Shown here: positions 21,221 to 30,593 of the stretch, piece after piece
Numbering within the stretch: the stretch's first letter is position 1
How the letters are laid out: every line of letters begins with the position of its first letter
Origin: an uncultured Clostridia bacterium
GTDB lineage: Bacteria > Bacillota > Clostridia > TANB77 > CAG-508
Length of the DNA stretch: 64,000 nt
Assembly (NCBI GenBank): GCA_934167835.1
Contig: CAKPLZ010000004.1
Location: 75,533 to 139,532, forward strand
Reading direction: 5' to 3'
The notes under the pieces: model-generated
The model's database searches: none
What the model was told of the DNA's origin: nothing
The model's input: the letters and a program-made list of their open reading frames with translations, nothing else
Made by a program: the position numbers and the translations under genes

Positions 21221-21545
21221 TTTCTGTTCCTCCTTCTTTTTCGATTATTGGTATAATTTTTGTTATTCCTGCCATCTCAAATACTTTTTTTACGGTCTCT
21301 GTAGTATTGGTTATATACATTTTTCCACCAATCATATTCATCATTTTGTATCTTCCTAAAACCATTCCTATTCCTGCGCTGTCCATAAATCCAACATTTT
21401 CAAAATCTAAAACTAATCTTTTTGGTATATATTTTTGAATTTCAAAATCTGCCCTTGTTCTAATTTTTTCAGAAGAGTAATGGTCTATTTCATCTGTAAT
21501 AGCAATTGTTAAGAGCTTGTCCTTCTCATTATATGTAACTTTCAA
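21204..21545 (-). CDS. spoIIAA: Anti-anti-sigma factor SpoIIAA
   Basis: A 113-aa STAS-domain protein that, when dephosphorylated, releases SigF from SpoIIAB. The conserved phosphorylation segment is seen as FMDSAGIGMVLGRY near residues 53-66, with the serine in DSAG. First gene of the sporulation operon; overlaps spoIIAB. Confidence 0.95.
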   Translation of the reverse strand: MKVTYNEKDKLLTIAITDEIDHYSSEKIRTRADFEIQKYIPKRLVLDFENVGFMDSAGIGMVLGRYKMMNMIGGKMYITNTTETVKKVFEMAGITKIIPIIEKEGGTEIGKCV

Positions 21546-21642
21546 AAAAATCCCTCCTAATTTTTTATGTATATATCATATATATTCTAGTTTTTTTTCG
21601 TTTTCCCTTCGATGAAAAATGGGAAGTTTTGGCGAAAAAAAG

Positions 21643-21667
21643 CATGGAGAGAAACAGCCTCTCCATG
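21643..21667. terminator. Terminator downstream of the dGTPase-like gene
   Basis: A 9-bp stem (CATGGAGAG / CTCTCCATG) flanked by A-run and T-run, so it can work in both directions. It lies just after the stop at 21673. Confidence 0.8.
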
Positions 21668-21672
21668 TTTTT

Positions 21673-22821
21673 TTATGATAAATATATTTCACATTCATTT
21701 AAAAAGAATTTATCTGTTTGGCCTGCTATATAGTCTACAATTACTCGCCTTATATCAGTATTTGGTTCTTCCATCATTTTATTTACAAAATGATAAAGCA
21801 CTCTTTCCGATGAAGTTATTGTATTTTTCTTTATTTCTTCTTGTGGATTAACCTCTTTTAACTTTTCTAAATAGAAATAGTACAATTCAACAAAGTATTT
21901 TTCAATTCTATCATAATTTGCGTTCGCTTTTTCTGAATTGTATATTTTTTCATAAGCCCAATCTTTTAGTTGCATTAATGCATTAAATACTTCATCTGAG
22001 AAGCTTAAATATGGCTTATCAAAACTGTTTATAATAACATCCTTTATTAAAGTATCTACTATTTTTGAATTATGATCACCAATTACTCTTCTTGGGAATT
22101 CTGGTATGTCCTCTCTTTTTACAACATCTAGCATTATAGCATCTTCTATGTCTCTTCCAATATATGCAATAACATCTGATAGTCTTACTACACTTCCTTC
22201 AATTGTAATTGGAATTATTTTTCTACTATAATCCTTTTCATGAAAAGCATTATACAAATCTTTTTCAAATTCTTCTCTTGTTTTATTTGGATTGTGCTCA
22301 TATTTATTAATTAAAATTTCACCATTATGTGCAAGTATTCCATCTAATGTTTGAAGGCTAATATTTAAGCCTTCTATATTTTGAAGCATTCGTACTCCTT
22401 CTGCATTATGACAAAAATATCCTATTTTTTCTTTCTCGCATATTGCATTTAGCAAGCTTTCGCCTTTATGTCCAAATGGGGTATGGCCTATATCATGTCC
22501 AAGTGCAATTGCTTCTATTAGGTCTTCATTTAGTTTTAAACTTCTTCCTATTGTTCTTGCAATTTTTGACACTAATTGCACATGTAATACTCTTCTTGTA
22601 ATATGGTCATTTTGTATAAAAGAATAAACTTGAGTTTTATCAATATATCTGGCATAGCCTGATGAATGTATTATTCTGTCTATATCTCTATAAAATATTG
22701 GTCGTATATCTTCTATGTCCTCTTTTAACCATACTCCTTCTTCAGATTTACATGCATAAGGTGATAGTTCTTTTTCCTTCGATACCATGTTTATTTTTGC
22801 TTTTTCTAATATTTCATTCAT
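21673..22821 (-). CDS. dGTPase-like deoxynucleotide triphosphohydrolase
   Basis: A 382-aa HD-superfamily enzyme that probably hydrolyses dGTP or other dNTPs to the nucleoside and triphosphate. HD motifs are clear: HVQLVSKIARTIGRSL and GHDIGHTPFGHKGE, followed by CHNAEGVRMLQ and the downstream aspartate region LSDVIAYIGRDIEDA. Its ATG overlaps the stop of the rhodanese gene by 4 nt, so the two are probably translated together. No CGG in frame. Confidence 0.85.
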   Translation of the reverse strand: MNEILEKAKINMVSKEKELSPYACKSEEGVWLKEDIEDIRPIFYRDIDRIIHSSGYARYIDKTQVYSFIQNDHITRRVLHVQLVSKIARTIGRSLKLNEDLIEAIALGHDIGHTPFGHKGESLLNAICEKEKIGYFCHNAEGVRMLQNIEGLNISLQTLDGILAHNGEILINKYEHNPNKTREEFEKDLYNAFHEKDYSRKIIPITIEGSVVRLSDVIAYIGRDIEDAIMLDVVKREDIPEFPRRVIGDHNSKIVDTLIKDVIINSFDKPYLSFSDEVFNALMQLKDWAYEKIYNSEKANANYDRIEKYFVELYYFYLEKLKEVNPQEEIKKNTITSSERVLYHFVNKMMEEPNTDIRRVIVDYIAGQTDKFFLNECEIYLS

Positions 22822-23142
22822 AAATTTTTTATTCCGCCTTCTATGTTATATAAATTTTTATATCCTAGTTTTTTTAAAATTTGAATTGCTCTTTTGCTTC
22901 TTATTCCTGCACTACAATATACTATAATTATACTATCTATTGGCAATTTTCTTTTTGCTTCTTTTTGAATATCATATACTGGAATATTTATACTTCCGAG
23001 CAACATGCCCTTCAAGAAATTCCTGATGGCTTCTTACATCAAGCACTTTTACCTTATCTTTTGTTTTCATAAGTTCTAACATTTCTTTTACAGAAATATT
23101 TTCTATATTTCTATATATTTTTTTCACTAATTTTTTAAACAA
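22818..23142 (-). CDS. Rhodanese-domain protein, one CGG recoding site
   Basis: A small single-domain rhodanese of about 107 aa. The sequence runs VLDVRSHQEFLEGHVAGSINIPV through to IIVYCSAGIRSKRAI, the active-site loop with the catalytic cysteine in CSAGIRS. The start is taken as the TTG at 23142 with AGGAG and GAAGGA upstream. Without recoding only the 65-residue C-terminal piece, beginning inside the domain, is open. An in-frame CGG at codon 49 followed by A, read +1, restores HVA-G-SINIP. Likely substrates are persulfide or thiosulfate sulfur. Confidence 0.8.
22995..22998 (-). other. Recoding site CGGA in the rhodanese gene
   Basis: GCT CGG AAG TAT AAA in zero frame; GCT GGA AGT ATA AAT in +1, giving the conserved AGSIN of rhodaneses. 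Confidence 0.85.
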
Positions 23143-23157
23143 TTTCCTTCATCTCCT

Positions 23158-23193
23158 AAAAAAACCCTAATACTAGTATATTATGGGTTTTTT
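23158..23193 (-). terminator. Terminator after the 126-aa membrane protein gene
   Basis: Imperfect hairpin AAAAACCC ... GGGTTTTT with A- and T-runs, between the stop at 23206 and the rhodanese start. Confidence 0.6.
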
Positions 23194-23205
23194 TATTTTG
23201 TGAAT

Positions 23206-23586
23206 TTAATTGTTTGTTTCAAAATTGGCAGTTACTGCAATAATGCTTGCTACATAGCTTGCAATCAATATTGAAAAAATTATTCTTGTTACTGGCATTC
23301 TTGTTATTGTAATTACTGCTAAAGTAAATACTAATGTGCCAACTATTCCTATTATGGATGTAAAAAGCACCTTTGCAATTCCTTGTTTATTATATTTTAT
23401 TGCCAAGTAAATTAGTATAACTATTGTTGAAATTGTAACATATAATATATATTCCCTAGCTGTTGATAGTAATATATTTTTTGTATATCCATCAGCATAA
23501 TTTAATCCGTTTTTTCCTAATAAAAACATTCCAATAATCATTATTACTACAGCTACTATAATTAGAATTTTTTTAATGACTTTCAT
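23206..23586 (-). CDS. Small four-helix membrane protein
   Basis: A 126-aa hydrophobic protein with four predicted membrane helices (about residues 5-24, 38-62, 72-93 and 100-120) and a short polar end. I do not recognise the family. It lies 17 nt downstream of the SecD-like gene, so it may be co-transcribed; TIGR04086-like proteins often sit near preprotein translocase genes, which is a possibility only. Confidence 0.55.
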   Translation of the reverse strand: MKVIKKILIIVAVVIMIIGMFLLGKNGLNYADGYTKNILLSTAREYILYVTISTIVILIYLAIKYNKQGIAKVLFTSIIGIVGTLVFTLAVITITRMPVTRIIFSILIASYVASIIAVTANFETNN

Positions 23587-23603
23587 TTTTTCATGTTCCT
23601 TTC

Positions 23604-24989
23604 TTATTTTTTACTTAAATTTTCAAATATAAATTTTGTAAATATAAAATTATAAATATACACTAAAAGTATTCCCCAGAATAAAGTCATTCCAAAGCTA
23701 CTAATGCTTGCAATTTTTGCAAATGAGAAAGATACTGCTATAACGTAAATTGGAAGAGAATTTAGGAAAAATTCCAAATTAGCCTTTTTAAACATTCCTT
23801 CAGTTTCTTTTTTCAAATTTCTTAATACTATATATGTGAAAATGTACTCAAGTATCATTGATATTACTATTGCAGACATACCTTCTGATGTTAGTATTAC
23901 ATTAGTTAATCTTAAAACCAATAATAATATTGATAAATATGCAACTTGGAAATATACAGCTATAAATCCCTTTGCTTTGTATGCTATTACTAAATAGATA
24001 TACGCTATTACAAATACAGTTCCAATTGCTAAAGCATAAATATAAATGTCCTTTTCTCCTATATAGTTTGAATTTTCTTCAGATGAGTACTTATATACAA
24101 GTGGTGCTGTTCCTGAATTTAGAAGTATTGCTTCTGCTCTTGCTTCATTCATTGCTGTTTGAATTTCGTCATTGTCATTTGAGTATCCATAAGTAAATAA
24201 TATTTTGTCATTATATACTATGTTTGGTAAAGTAGTGGCTCCAAGAAACTTATCATTTAAAAGAACCCAAACATTTTTTGATGAAGTAACATTTTCTGTT
24301 TCTCCATTTTCATTTGTTTTTTCTTCAGTTGTTTCAACATAAATTTTGTTTAATTCTTCTAATTTCTTTGTTCCTTCTTCATTAAATTCTAATTGAAGAA
24401 AGACAGCTGTTTTAACATCACCATTTGAGTACATTACATCTGCTTTTTTCAAATAGCTGCTATCTAATACAACTTCAAAAGTTTCACCATCTAATAAAAC
24501 AAAGCTTCCTGAATTTTTGATTAGGTTTTCAACATTATCTGCTTCTGAATTTTCAGGAATTTCAATTTTCATTTTTCCTGTAATTTCATTTAGGTCTATT
24601 GAATATTCAGTTATATTGTTGTTTTTTAATCTTTGTTCGATTATCTTTTTTGCTTTTTTATAGTTTTCAAGTTTTTTATTGCTAGAAGGATTTACGGCTT
24701 TTTCAACTGTTGTGTATCCTTCTTCTTCTGTATATTCCTTTCCTTCTTCTGGTGTTACTGTATTTCCTTCTGAATCATAAATTGTTGTTGTAACCTCTTG
24801 ACTTACTTCTGCAGTAATTACTCTTGTTTTGCCAAATTCCATTCCTAATTTATAACCTGGTAAAATATTAATTCTTTCCCCATTTTCATTTTTTCTATAT
24901 ACACCAAAAAATGATGCAAACATTATTAAAGCTACAACTATAATTATAAGTACTGTTATTAATTTTTTATGTTTTTTCACTTTTTTCAA
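23604..24989 (-). CDS. SecD-like preprotein translocase subunit
   Basis: A 461-aa protein with an N-terminal membrane helix (10-27), a large extracytoplasmic domain (30-310) and five or six helices at the C-terminus. Features of SecD are the segment after helix 1 (PGYKLGMEFG, in place of GLDLKGG) and the P1-type head with its SFVLLDGETFEVVL. SecD uses the proton gradient to finish translocation. It is divergent, and no secF gene follows here, so secF is elsewhere or absent. Moderately sure. Confidence 0.65.
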   Translation of the reverse strand: MKKVKKHKKLITVLIIIVVALIMFASFFGVYRKNENGERINILPGYKLGMEFGKTRVITAEVSQEVTTTIYDSEGNTVTPEEGKEYTEEEGYTTVEKAVNPSSNKKLENYKKAKKIIEQRLKNNNITEYSIDLNEITGKMKIEIPENSEADNVENLIKNSGSFVLLDGETFEVVLDSSYLKKADVMYSNGDVKTAVFLQLEFNEEGTKKLEELNKIYVETTEEKTNENGETENVTSSKNVWVLLNDKFLGATTLPNIVYNDKILFTYGYSNDNDEIQTAMNEARAEAILLNSGTAPLVYKYSSEENSNYIGEKDIYIYALAIGTVFVIAYIYLVIAYKAKGFIAVYFQVAYLSILLLVLRLTNVILTSEGMSAIVISMILEYIFTYIVLRNLKKETEGMFKKANLEFFLNSLPIYVIAVSFSFAKIASISSFGMTLFWGILLVYIYNFIFTKFIFENLSKK

Positions 24990-24996
24990 ATCCCTT

Positions 24997-25656
24997 CTAT
25001 AATAGTTTTGTATTGTTTATAATAAGTTCAAACCAAACTTGTAAATATTTTGCTGCATATTTACTCATCATAGTTCTATCCATGAAAATCTCAAAATAGT
25101 CTAATACTGGGCATATTTTGGTATCAATTGTTAAGTCTAATATTATTTTTCTTTCAATACTATCAATATTCAAGTTTGCTTCTGTTACAGCAAAGTTTAC
25201 TCTATCATGTATATCAAATGTTGCCATATTTTTATTTACAACTCTGTCTCTATGAACATCAGATTTGTCTGCTAAAATAAGTGCCGCAGAAATATCACTA
25301 ACTGCTGTACCTGTTGCTTCATCATGATTTCCTATTGCAGACATAATTTCTGCTCTATCTTTTATATCCATTCCCATATCCTTTAGAATGTTATATGCAA
25401 GTATTGCTCCAGAATGTGCGTGGTCAACTCTATTTACTCCATTACCAATATCATGTAAGTACCCAGCAATTTTAGCAAGTTCGATTCTATGCTTATTATA
25501 TCCCAATGATTCTAATATTTTTCCAGCTCTACTAGAAACTATACTAACATGTCTTTGTGAATGCTCAGTATATCCTAATGCATCTAACTGTTTTTGAGCT
25601 CCAATTACTAATTCCTGTACTTCAGGATTATTTTTAACATCTTCAAAAGTTACCAT
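24997..25656 (-). CDS. HD-domain phosphohydrolase
   Basis: A 219-aa HD-superfamily protein with H (TEHSQRHV), HD (GYLHDIGNG), HAHSG and GNHDEATG, all the expected metal ligands. A cytoplasmic nucleotide or other phosphate ester hydrolase; the substrate cannot be told. It ends 8 nt before the SecD-like gene and was probably transcribed with it. Confidence 0.75.
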   Translation of the reverse strand: MVTFEDVKNNPEVQELVIGAQKQLDALGYTEHSQRHVSIVSSRAGKILESLGYNKHRIELAKIAGYLHDIGNGVNRVDHAHSGAILAYNILKDMGMDIKDRAEIMSAIGNHDEATGTAVSDISAALILADKSDVHRDRVVNKNMATFDIHDRVNFAVTEANLNIDSIERKIILDLTIDTKICPVLDYFEIFMDRTMMSKYAAKYLQVWFELIINNTKLL

Positions 25657-25737
25657 TTACGACCTCCTATCTTTTCAACGGTTATTATATCAAAAAAGAA
25701 TATCAAATACAATATTTTCTTCAAAAAAATAAAAAGA

Positions 25738-25763
25738 AAAGGTGCCCATTTAGAGCACCCTTT
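25738..25763 (-). terminator. Terminator of the small G+C-richer gene
   Basis: Stem AAAGGTGC / GCACCCTTT around TAAATGG-type loop, followed in the minus direction by TTTTCTTTTTATTTTTTT. Confidence 0.75.
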
Positions 25764-25770
25764 CTTCACT

Positions 25771-25950
25771 TTAACGTACGTACACTTTGTACTGTACGTT
25801 TCCACTCTCCACCATCACAAGGTCTGAGCAAATTTCCGAAATCTTGGTAGGAATAACAGAAACCTTAACGTTCTCATTTCCACCCTTAATTACGAAAATA
25901 CTACATCTCTTTCCCTGCTTCGGCTTTTCGGTAGAAATTGCACACAGCAT
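25771..25950 (-). CDS. Small protein of unknown function, foreign composition
   Basis: A 59-aa protein from an ATG with GGAGG 9 nt upstream. It is rich in beta-forming and charged residues and has no membrane helix. Codon choice (AAG, ACC, TAC, GTA CGT, CTT GTG) is clearly richer in G+C than in neighbours, like the vWA gene at 6914-7606. Its own terminator follows directly. I recognise no family. No CGG codon in frame. Confidence 0.5.
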   Translation of the reverse strand: MLCAISTEKPKQGKRCSIFVIKGGNENVKVSVIPTKISEICSDLVMVESGNVQYKVYVR

Positions 25951-26071
25951 TTTCCCGTCCTCCATAAGTGTAATAAATTTAAGCAAAATGCTTACTACAA
26001 TATATATTATACACTTTTTTCCAGATAATGTCAATTTTGGTGATTTTGGTTGAAAAATTAATTAATTATTG

Positions 26072-27308
26072 TTATAGTTCAACTGTTTCATCTTTAATAA
26101 AATACTTTGTTCCAACCATTTTGTCTGGCAAATATTGTTGTTCTACAACATGCCCTGGGTAAAGATGTGGATACTTGTACCCGACGCCGTAGCCAAATTG
26201 ACTCATTCCTTCTGCTGGCGCATTTCTTATATGCATTGGGATTTCGCCTGTGTCTTTTGTTCTTACATCTTCTAGTGCCTTATCAATTGCCAAATATGCA
26301 CAGTTTGATTTTTTTGATAGTGCCACATATATTGCAGCTTCTGCAAGTATTATTCTTGCTTCTGGCATTCCAACATTTGCTGCAGCTTGCATTGCAGATG
26401 TTGCGACAACTAAGGCATTTGGATTTGCAAGCCCAACATCCTCAGCTGCGGAAATTACTATTCTTCTTGCCAAAAATACTGGGTCTTCTCCTCCATCTAT
26501 TGCCCTTGCTAGATAAAATACAGTTGCATCTGGGTCGCTTCCTCTCATTGATTTTATAAATGCGCTTATATTATCATAATGGCTATCACCAGATTTATCA
26601 AACATAGTTTTTTTCTTTCCCATACATTCTGCTGCAATTTCCTGTGTGATTTTTATTGTTCCGTCTTCATCCATTTGTGTTGTTAAAACAGCAAGTTCTA
26701 GTGTATTTAAAGCAGTTCTAACATCACCACCAGATAATTTTGCAATTGCTTCTAAGGTGCTATCCTCAATTCCTATTTTGTAATTTCCCAGCCCCTCTTT
26801 ATTTACTAATGCATTTTTTAAAATTTTAAAAATTTCCTTATATGTTAATGGGTTTAGTTTTACAACCATTGACCTTGAAATTAAAGCCTTATTTACTGAA
26901 AAATATGGATTTTCTGTTGTTGCGCCAATTAAAATTATTGTTCCATTTTCTACAAATGGAAGTAAAGCATCTTGTTGCAACTTATTGAATCTATGTATCT
27001 CATCAATAAACAAAATACACTTCCCTGATGGGTTAAACAAACTATTTTTAGACTCCTCAACTGCTTGTTTTATATCTGCAACCCCTGCTGTTACCGCATT
27101 TAATTGAATAAACTTGTATTTAGTTGTATTACTAATTACTTTTGCAATAGATGTTTTACCACATCCGTGTTGGTCCCCATAAAATAACACTTGTTAATCT
27201 ATCGGCTTTTATTGTTCTATATAAAATTTTATCCTTTCCTAAAACCTCTTCTTGTCCAACAAATTCCTCAAGCCTTGTTGGGCGAACTCTATGTGCTAAA
27301 GGCTCCAT
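26072..27308 (-). CDS. rarA: Replication-associated recombination protein RarA (MgsA), one CGG recoding site
   Basis: An AAA+ ATPase of about 411 aa that acts at stalled replication forks. Domains are the AAA+ core (Walker A GPTGCGKT after recoding, Walker B ILFIDEIHRF, sensor ATTENPYFS), a lid, and the C-terminal tetramerisation region (GEIPMHIRNAP...YKYPHLYPGH). The start is the ATG at 27308, MEPLAHRVRP, the usual N-terminus, after AGGTG. The zero frame breaks inside Walker A at an in-frame CGG (codon 48); skipping its C gives WGPT-G-CGKT. No other defect is seen. Confidence 0.9.
27164..27167 (-). other. Recoding site CGGA in the Walker A motif of rarA
   Basis: ACA CGG ATG TGG in zero frame; ACA GGA TGT GGT AAA ACA in +1, the P-loop TGCGKT. 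Without recoding no ATPase can be made. Confidence 0.9.
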
Positions 27309-27489
27309 CTTGCTTTTCACCTACCCTTATTTGTATTATTCTATAATAAAAACAAAAGTTTTGCAAGAGGGAATTTGAAATATTTTTGATATAACCACTT
27401 ATGTTTATTTATCAACTTACATTTTGGGTGTTTTTTAGATTTAATTATTTAGAATTAAATTAACTATAATTAAATAAGATAATAAAGTT

Positions 27490-27766
27490 TTACTCAAATA
27501 AATCAGAATGCGAACCTGTTCTGGACAATGTTAATGTTAGCATATCATCCTCTATAAGATAAATCAGCAGCCAATCCGGCTGAATATGGCATTCTTTAAA
27601 GCCGTTTAAACTTGCCACTTAAATAATGGTCCTTATATTTAGGTGGCAAAGTTTTTTCTTCCACTAATATTTTGACAACATCCTTCAGTTTCACAACATC
27701 ATATCCTCTTTTTTGAATTAATTTATAATCCTTCTTAAATTGATTACTATATCTGACTTTTAGCAC
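27490..27766 (-). CDS. YafQ-type toxin (RelE superfamily), one CGG recoding site
   Basis: An mRNA interferase toxin of about 91 aa that would cut mRNA in the ribosome, paired with the antitoxin just upstream. It starts with GTG at 27766, overlapping the antitoxin stop by one base (TAGTG). After recoding it ends with the catalytic part of YafQ: KECHIQPDWLLIY and RTGSHSDLF, including the usual histidines and aspartate. In zero frame it would stop right after the in-frame CGG at codon 55 and lack every active-site residue. The recoding thus decides whether the toxin is active. No ORF finder without recoding would report it. Confidence 0.8.
27601..27604 (-). other. Recoding site CGGC in the YafQ toxin
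   Basis: AAA CGG CTT TAA in zero frame; AAA GGC TTT AAA GAA TGC in +1. The zero-frame stop is two codons away. Confidence 0.85.
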
Positions 27767-28035
27767 TATTTATTCAACTCCTTAAACATTTCATCTACAT
27801 CATCAAAAGTCTTGCTAATATTCTTTCCAGTTTTTACATCCTCTAATGTGTCAATCGTTTCTTTATTGAAATTTGGATTTTTTATTTCAAAAGGAATTCC
27901 ACCATTCAATATAACTTGTGTTAAAAACACATTAATAGCATCACTAATTGATAATCCAAGTGAATTTAATGTTTTTTCTGCTTTTTCTTTTATTTTAGGT
28001 TCAATTCTAACATGCAATGTATTTGTTCTAGCCAT
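27766..28035 (-). CDS. RelB/DinJ family antitoxin
   Basis: An 89-aa ribbon-helix-helix antitoxin. The N-terminus TNTLHVRIEPKIKEKAEKTL is the DNA-binding strand and helix, and GLSISDAINVFLTQV is the conserved DinJ segment; the C-terminal third would bind the toxin. The ATG at 28035 is preceded by GGAGGTG; an earlier in-frame ATG at 28050 lies inside that signal. It overlaps the toxin gene by 1 nt. It probably represses its own operon. Confidence 0.9.
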   Translation of the reverse strand: MARTNTLHVRIEPKIKEKAEKTLNSLGLSISDAINVFLTQVILNGGIPFEIKNPNFNKETIDTLEDVKTGKNISKTFDDVDEMFKELNK

Positions 28036-28122
28036 ATTTAACACCTCCATATAACTATTATATGTATTGTATCACATTTTATATACAAAAGCAATACAAA
28101 ATGTTGTTTATTGTTGACAAAA

Positions 28123-28142
28123 AAGAAGGATTGCTCCTTCTT
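28123..28142 (-). terminator. Terminator of ruvA
   Basis: Stem AAGAAGGA / TCCTTCTT with TTGC loop, followed in the minus direction by TTTT, six bases after the ruvA stop. Confidence 0.75.
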
Positions 28143-28148
28143 CATAAA

Positions 28149-28745
28149 CTATTTTCCCAAAATTCCCAAAGCTTTTCTTATTATTTCTTCCACTCCTAAA
28201 TTTTGTATATCTATTTTTTCCAATGCCTTATCTATTTCTTTTCTTGTATAGCCAAGTACTTGAAGTGCTGTGATTGCTTCTGTGCTGGTTTCGTCTTTTT
28301 GGATGGCCTGGGTAACTTTTTCGTTTTTGGTTATAGCTTGTTCTGTTTTTAGTTTGTCTTTTAGCTCTAGTATTATTCTTGCTGCTGTTTTGCTACCTAT
28401 TCCTGGGATTTTTACTATTTTTGATACATCATTTGAAATTACGGCTAGAGCAAAGCTTGATGGTGTTATGCTTGAAAGTATTTGTATTGCTGATTTTGCT
28501 CCTATTCCACTAACTTGCAAAAGTAGTTCGAACATTCTAAGTTCTTCGTTGCTTAAAAATCCATATAGGCTTATGTTATCTTCTCTTACATAATAATATG
28601 TATGTATTTTCTGTTTTTCTCCTACATCTGGTAGTTTATCTATTGCAGATGGGGACATAAATATTTTATATCCCACTCCACCTGCATCTATTACTACATA
28701 ATTATTTGCTTTATCTGCTAATATTCCATTTATATATGCAAACAT
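28149..28745 (-). CDS. ruvA: Holliday junction DNA helicase subunit RuvA
   Basis: A 198-aa protein that binds four-way junctions and recruits RuvB. It has the N-terminal OB domain (MFAYINGILADK), two helix-hairpin-helix motifs (LLQVSGIGAKSA and IVKIPGIGSKTA) and the C-terminal RuvB-binding domain (ALQVLGYTRKEIDKAL). Full length. ruvB does not follow; instead glmS lies upstream with a gap of only 9 nt. Confidence 0.95.
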   Translation of the reverse strand: MFAYINGILADKANNYVVIDAGGVGYKIFMSPSAIDKLPDVGEKQKIHTYYYVREDNISLYGFLSNEELRMFELLLQVSGIGAKSAIQILSSITPSSFALAVISNDVSKIVKIPGIGSKTAARIILELKDKLKTEQAITKNEKVTQAIQKDETSTEAITALQVLGYTRKEIDKALEKIDIQNLGVEEIIRKALGILGK

Positions 28746-28754
28746 ACTTCCTCC

Positions 28755-30593
28755 TTACTCTACTGTTACTGATTTTGCAAGGTTTCTTGGTTTATCTACA
28801 TCTAGTCCTTTTTCTTTTGAAATGTAGTATGCAAGTAATTGTAATGGTATTATTGATAATATTGGTGATATTTCTGTACATATTTCTGGTATTTTTATTA
28901 CTGTTTCAAATCCCTTGTTTTCTACATCTTGGTTTGTTATTACTATAATTTTAGCACCTCTTGTTATTACCTCTTGAACATTACTTATTGATTTTTCAAG
29001 TAATGCTTTATCTGTCATTGTAGCAACTACTGTTACTCCTGTATCAATTAAAGCTATTGGTCCATGTTTTAGTTCACCTGAAGCATATCCTTCTGAGTGA
29101 ATATATGATATTTCTTTTAATTTTAATGAGCCCTCTAAACTTACAGCATAGTCAACTCCTCTTCCTAAGAAGAACATATCTTTTTCTTTATATATTTTGT
29201 GGGCAATTTTCTTAACTGCAGATGCATTTTTCAAAACTTCATCTACTTTTGTTGGTAATTTTAACAAATCCTGTTTTAATGTTTCAATTTTGCTTTTATC
29301 TGCTTTTTCTAATACTTCTGCACAATATATAGCAATTAAAGTTAGTATCGTTACTTGGGATGTATATGCTTTTGTTGATGCAACTGCGATTTCCGGTCCT
29401 GCATGAGTATATATTGAATAATCTGCTTCTCTTGTTATTGAGCTTCCTATAACATTTGTTACTGCTATTGTTTTTGCTCCCTTTTCCTTTGCAAGTTTTA
29501 GAGCTGCAATAGTATCTGCTGTTTCTCCTGATTGACTTATATATATAGTAAGTGTTTTATCATCTACTAATGGGTCTCTATATCTAAATTCTGATGCAAT
29601 ATCTACTTCTGTTGGAATTTTACATAACTTTTCAAATAGATTTTTTGAAACTATTCCTGCATGCATTGCTGTACCGCAAGCTACTATGTAAATTTTGTTT
29701 ATGCCACTTAAATATTCTTTTGTGAACATAAGCTCATCAAAGCTAACTTTTGAACTATTTAATCTAGTTCCTATTGTTTCTCTTATTGCTTTTGGCTGTT
29801 CATATATTTCTTTTAGCATAAAGTGTTCATATCCGCCCTTTTCAGCTCCATGGCTATCCCATTCTATTGACTTTGTTTCCTTTTTGATTTCTTGTAAATC
29901 TGTATTATAAAACTTAACATTGTTTTTGCTTAAATATGCTATATCAAAATCATTTAGGAAATAGAAATCCTTTGTATATGAAAGAATAGCTGGAATGTCT
30001 GATGCTATATAGTTCTCTCCATGTCCTTTTCCTATAACTAATGGGCTATCTTTTCTTACAACTATCATATTTTCAGGCATCTTATTTGAAATTATTTCTA
30101 AAGCAAAACTTCCCTTTAAATCCATAATTGCATTTCTTACTGCTCTTAAAACTTTTAATTCATCATTATTCTCATCTTGTTTATAATAATAATTAATTAA
30201 ATTAGGTATAATTTCTGTATCTGTTTGTGATATAAAGTGATATCCTTTTGAAATTAAATCATTTTTTAATTCATTATAGTTTTCTATAATACCATTATGT
30301 ACAACAGCAAACATTTCATCATTATCAAGATGTGGATGTGAATTTTCTTTTGCTGGTTTTCCATGTGTTGCCCATCTTGTATGTGCTATTCCTACTGTTC
30401 CCTTTAAATCATTAATTCCAGGTAATTTTTCTAGGTTACTTACTCTACCCTTATCCTTTTTAACTTCAATTCTATCATTCTCAATAACAGCAATCCCTGC
30501 TGAATCGTATCCTCTGTACTCAAGTCTTGTTAATCCTTGTATTAAAATTGGTGTAGCCTTTTTATTTCCAATATATCCTATTATACCACACAT
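28755..30593 (-). CDS. glmS: Glutamine--fructose-6-phosphate aminotransferase
   Basis: A 612-aa enzyme making glucosamine-6-phosphate from fructose-6-phosphate and glutamine, the first step to UDP-GlcNAc. The glutaminase domain begins with the catalytic Cys1 (MCGIIGYIG), with RWATHG and HNGIIENY. Two SIS domains follow (SQSGETADT; LGRGVDYAVSLEG), and the end (KPRNLAKSVTVE) is canonical. I see no glmS ribozyme in the 150 bp upstream. No in-frame CGG. Confidence 0.97.
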   Translation of the reverse strand: MCGIIGYIGNKKATPILIQGLTRLEYRGYDSAGIAVIENDRIEVKKDKGRVSNLEKLPGINDLKGTVGIAHTRWATHGKPAKENSHPHLDNDEMFAVVHNGIIENYNELKNDLISKGYHFISQTDTEIIPNLINYYYKQDENNDELKVLRAVRNAIMDLKGSFALEIISNKMPENMIVVRKDSPLVIGKGHGENYIASDIPAILSYTKDFYFLNDFDIAYLSKNNVKFYNTDLQEIKKETKSIEWDSHGAEKGGYEHFMLKEIYEQPKAIRETIGTRLNSSKVSFDELMFTKEYLSGINKIYIVACGTAMHAGIVSKNLFEKLCKIPTEVDIASEFRYRDPLVDDKTLTIYISQSGETADTIAALKLAKEKGAKTIAVTNVIGSSITREADYSIYTHAGPEIAVASTKAYTSQVTILTLIAIYCAEVLEKADKSKIETLKQDLLKLPTKVDEVLKNASAVKKIAHKIYKEKDMFFLGRGVDYAVSLEGSLKLKEISYIHSEGYASGELKHGPIALIDTGVTVVATMTDKALLEKSISNVQEVITRGAKIIVITNQDVENKGFETVIKIPEICTEISPILSIIPLQLLAYYISKEKGLDVDKPRNLAKSVTVE

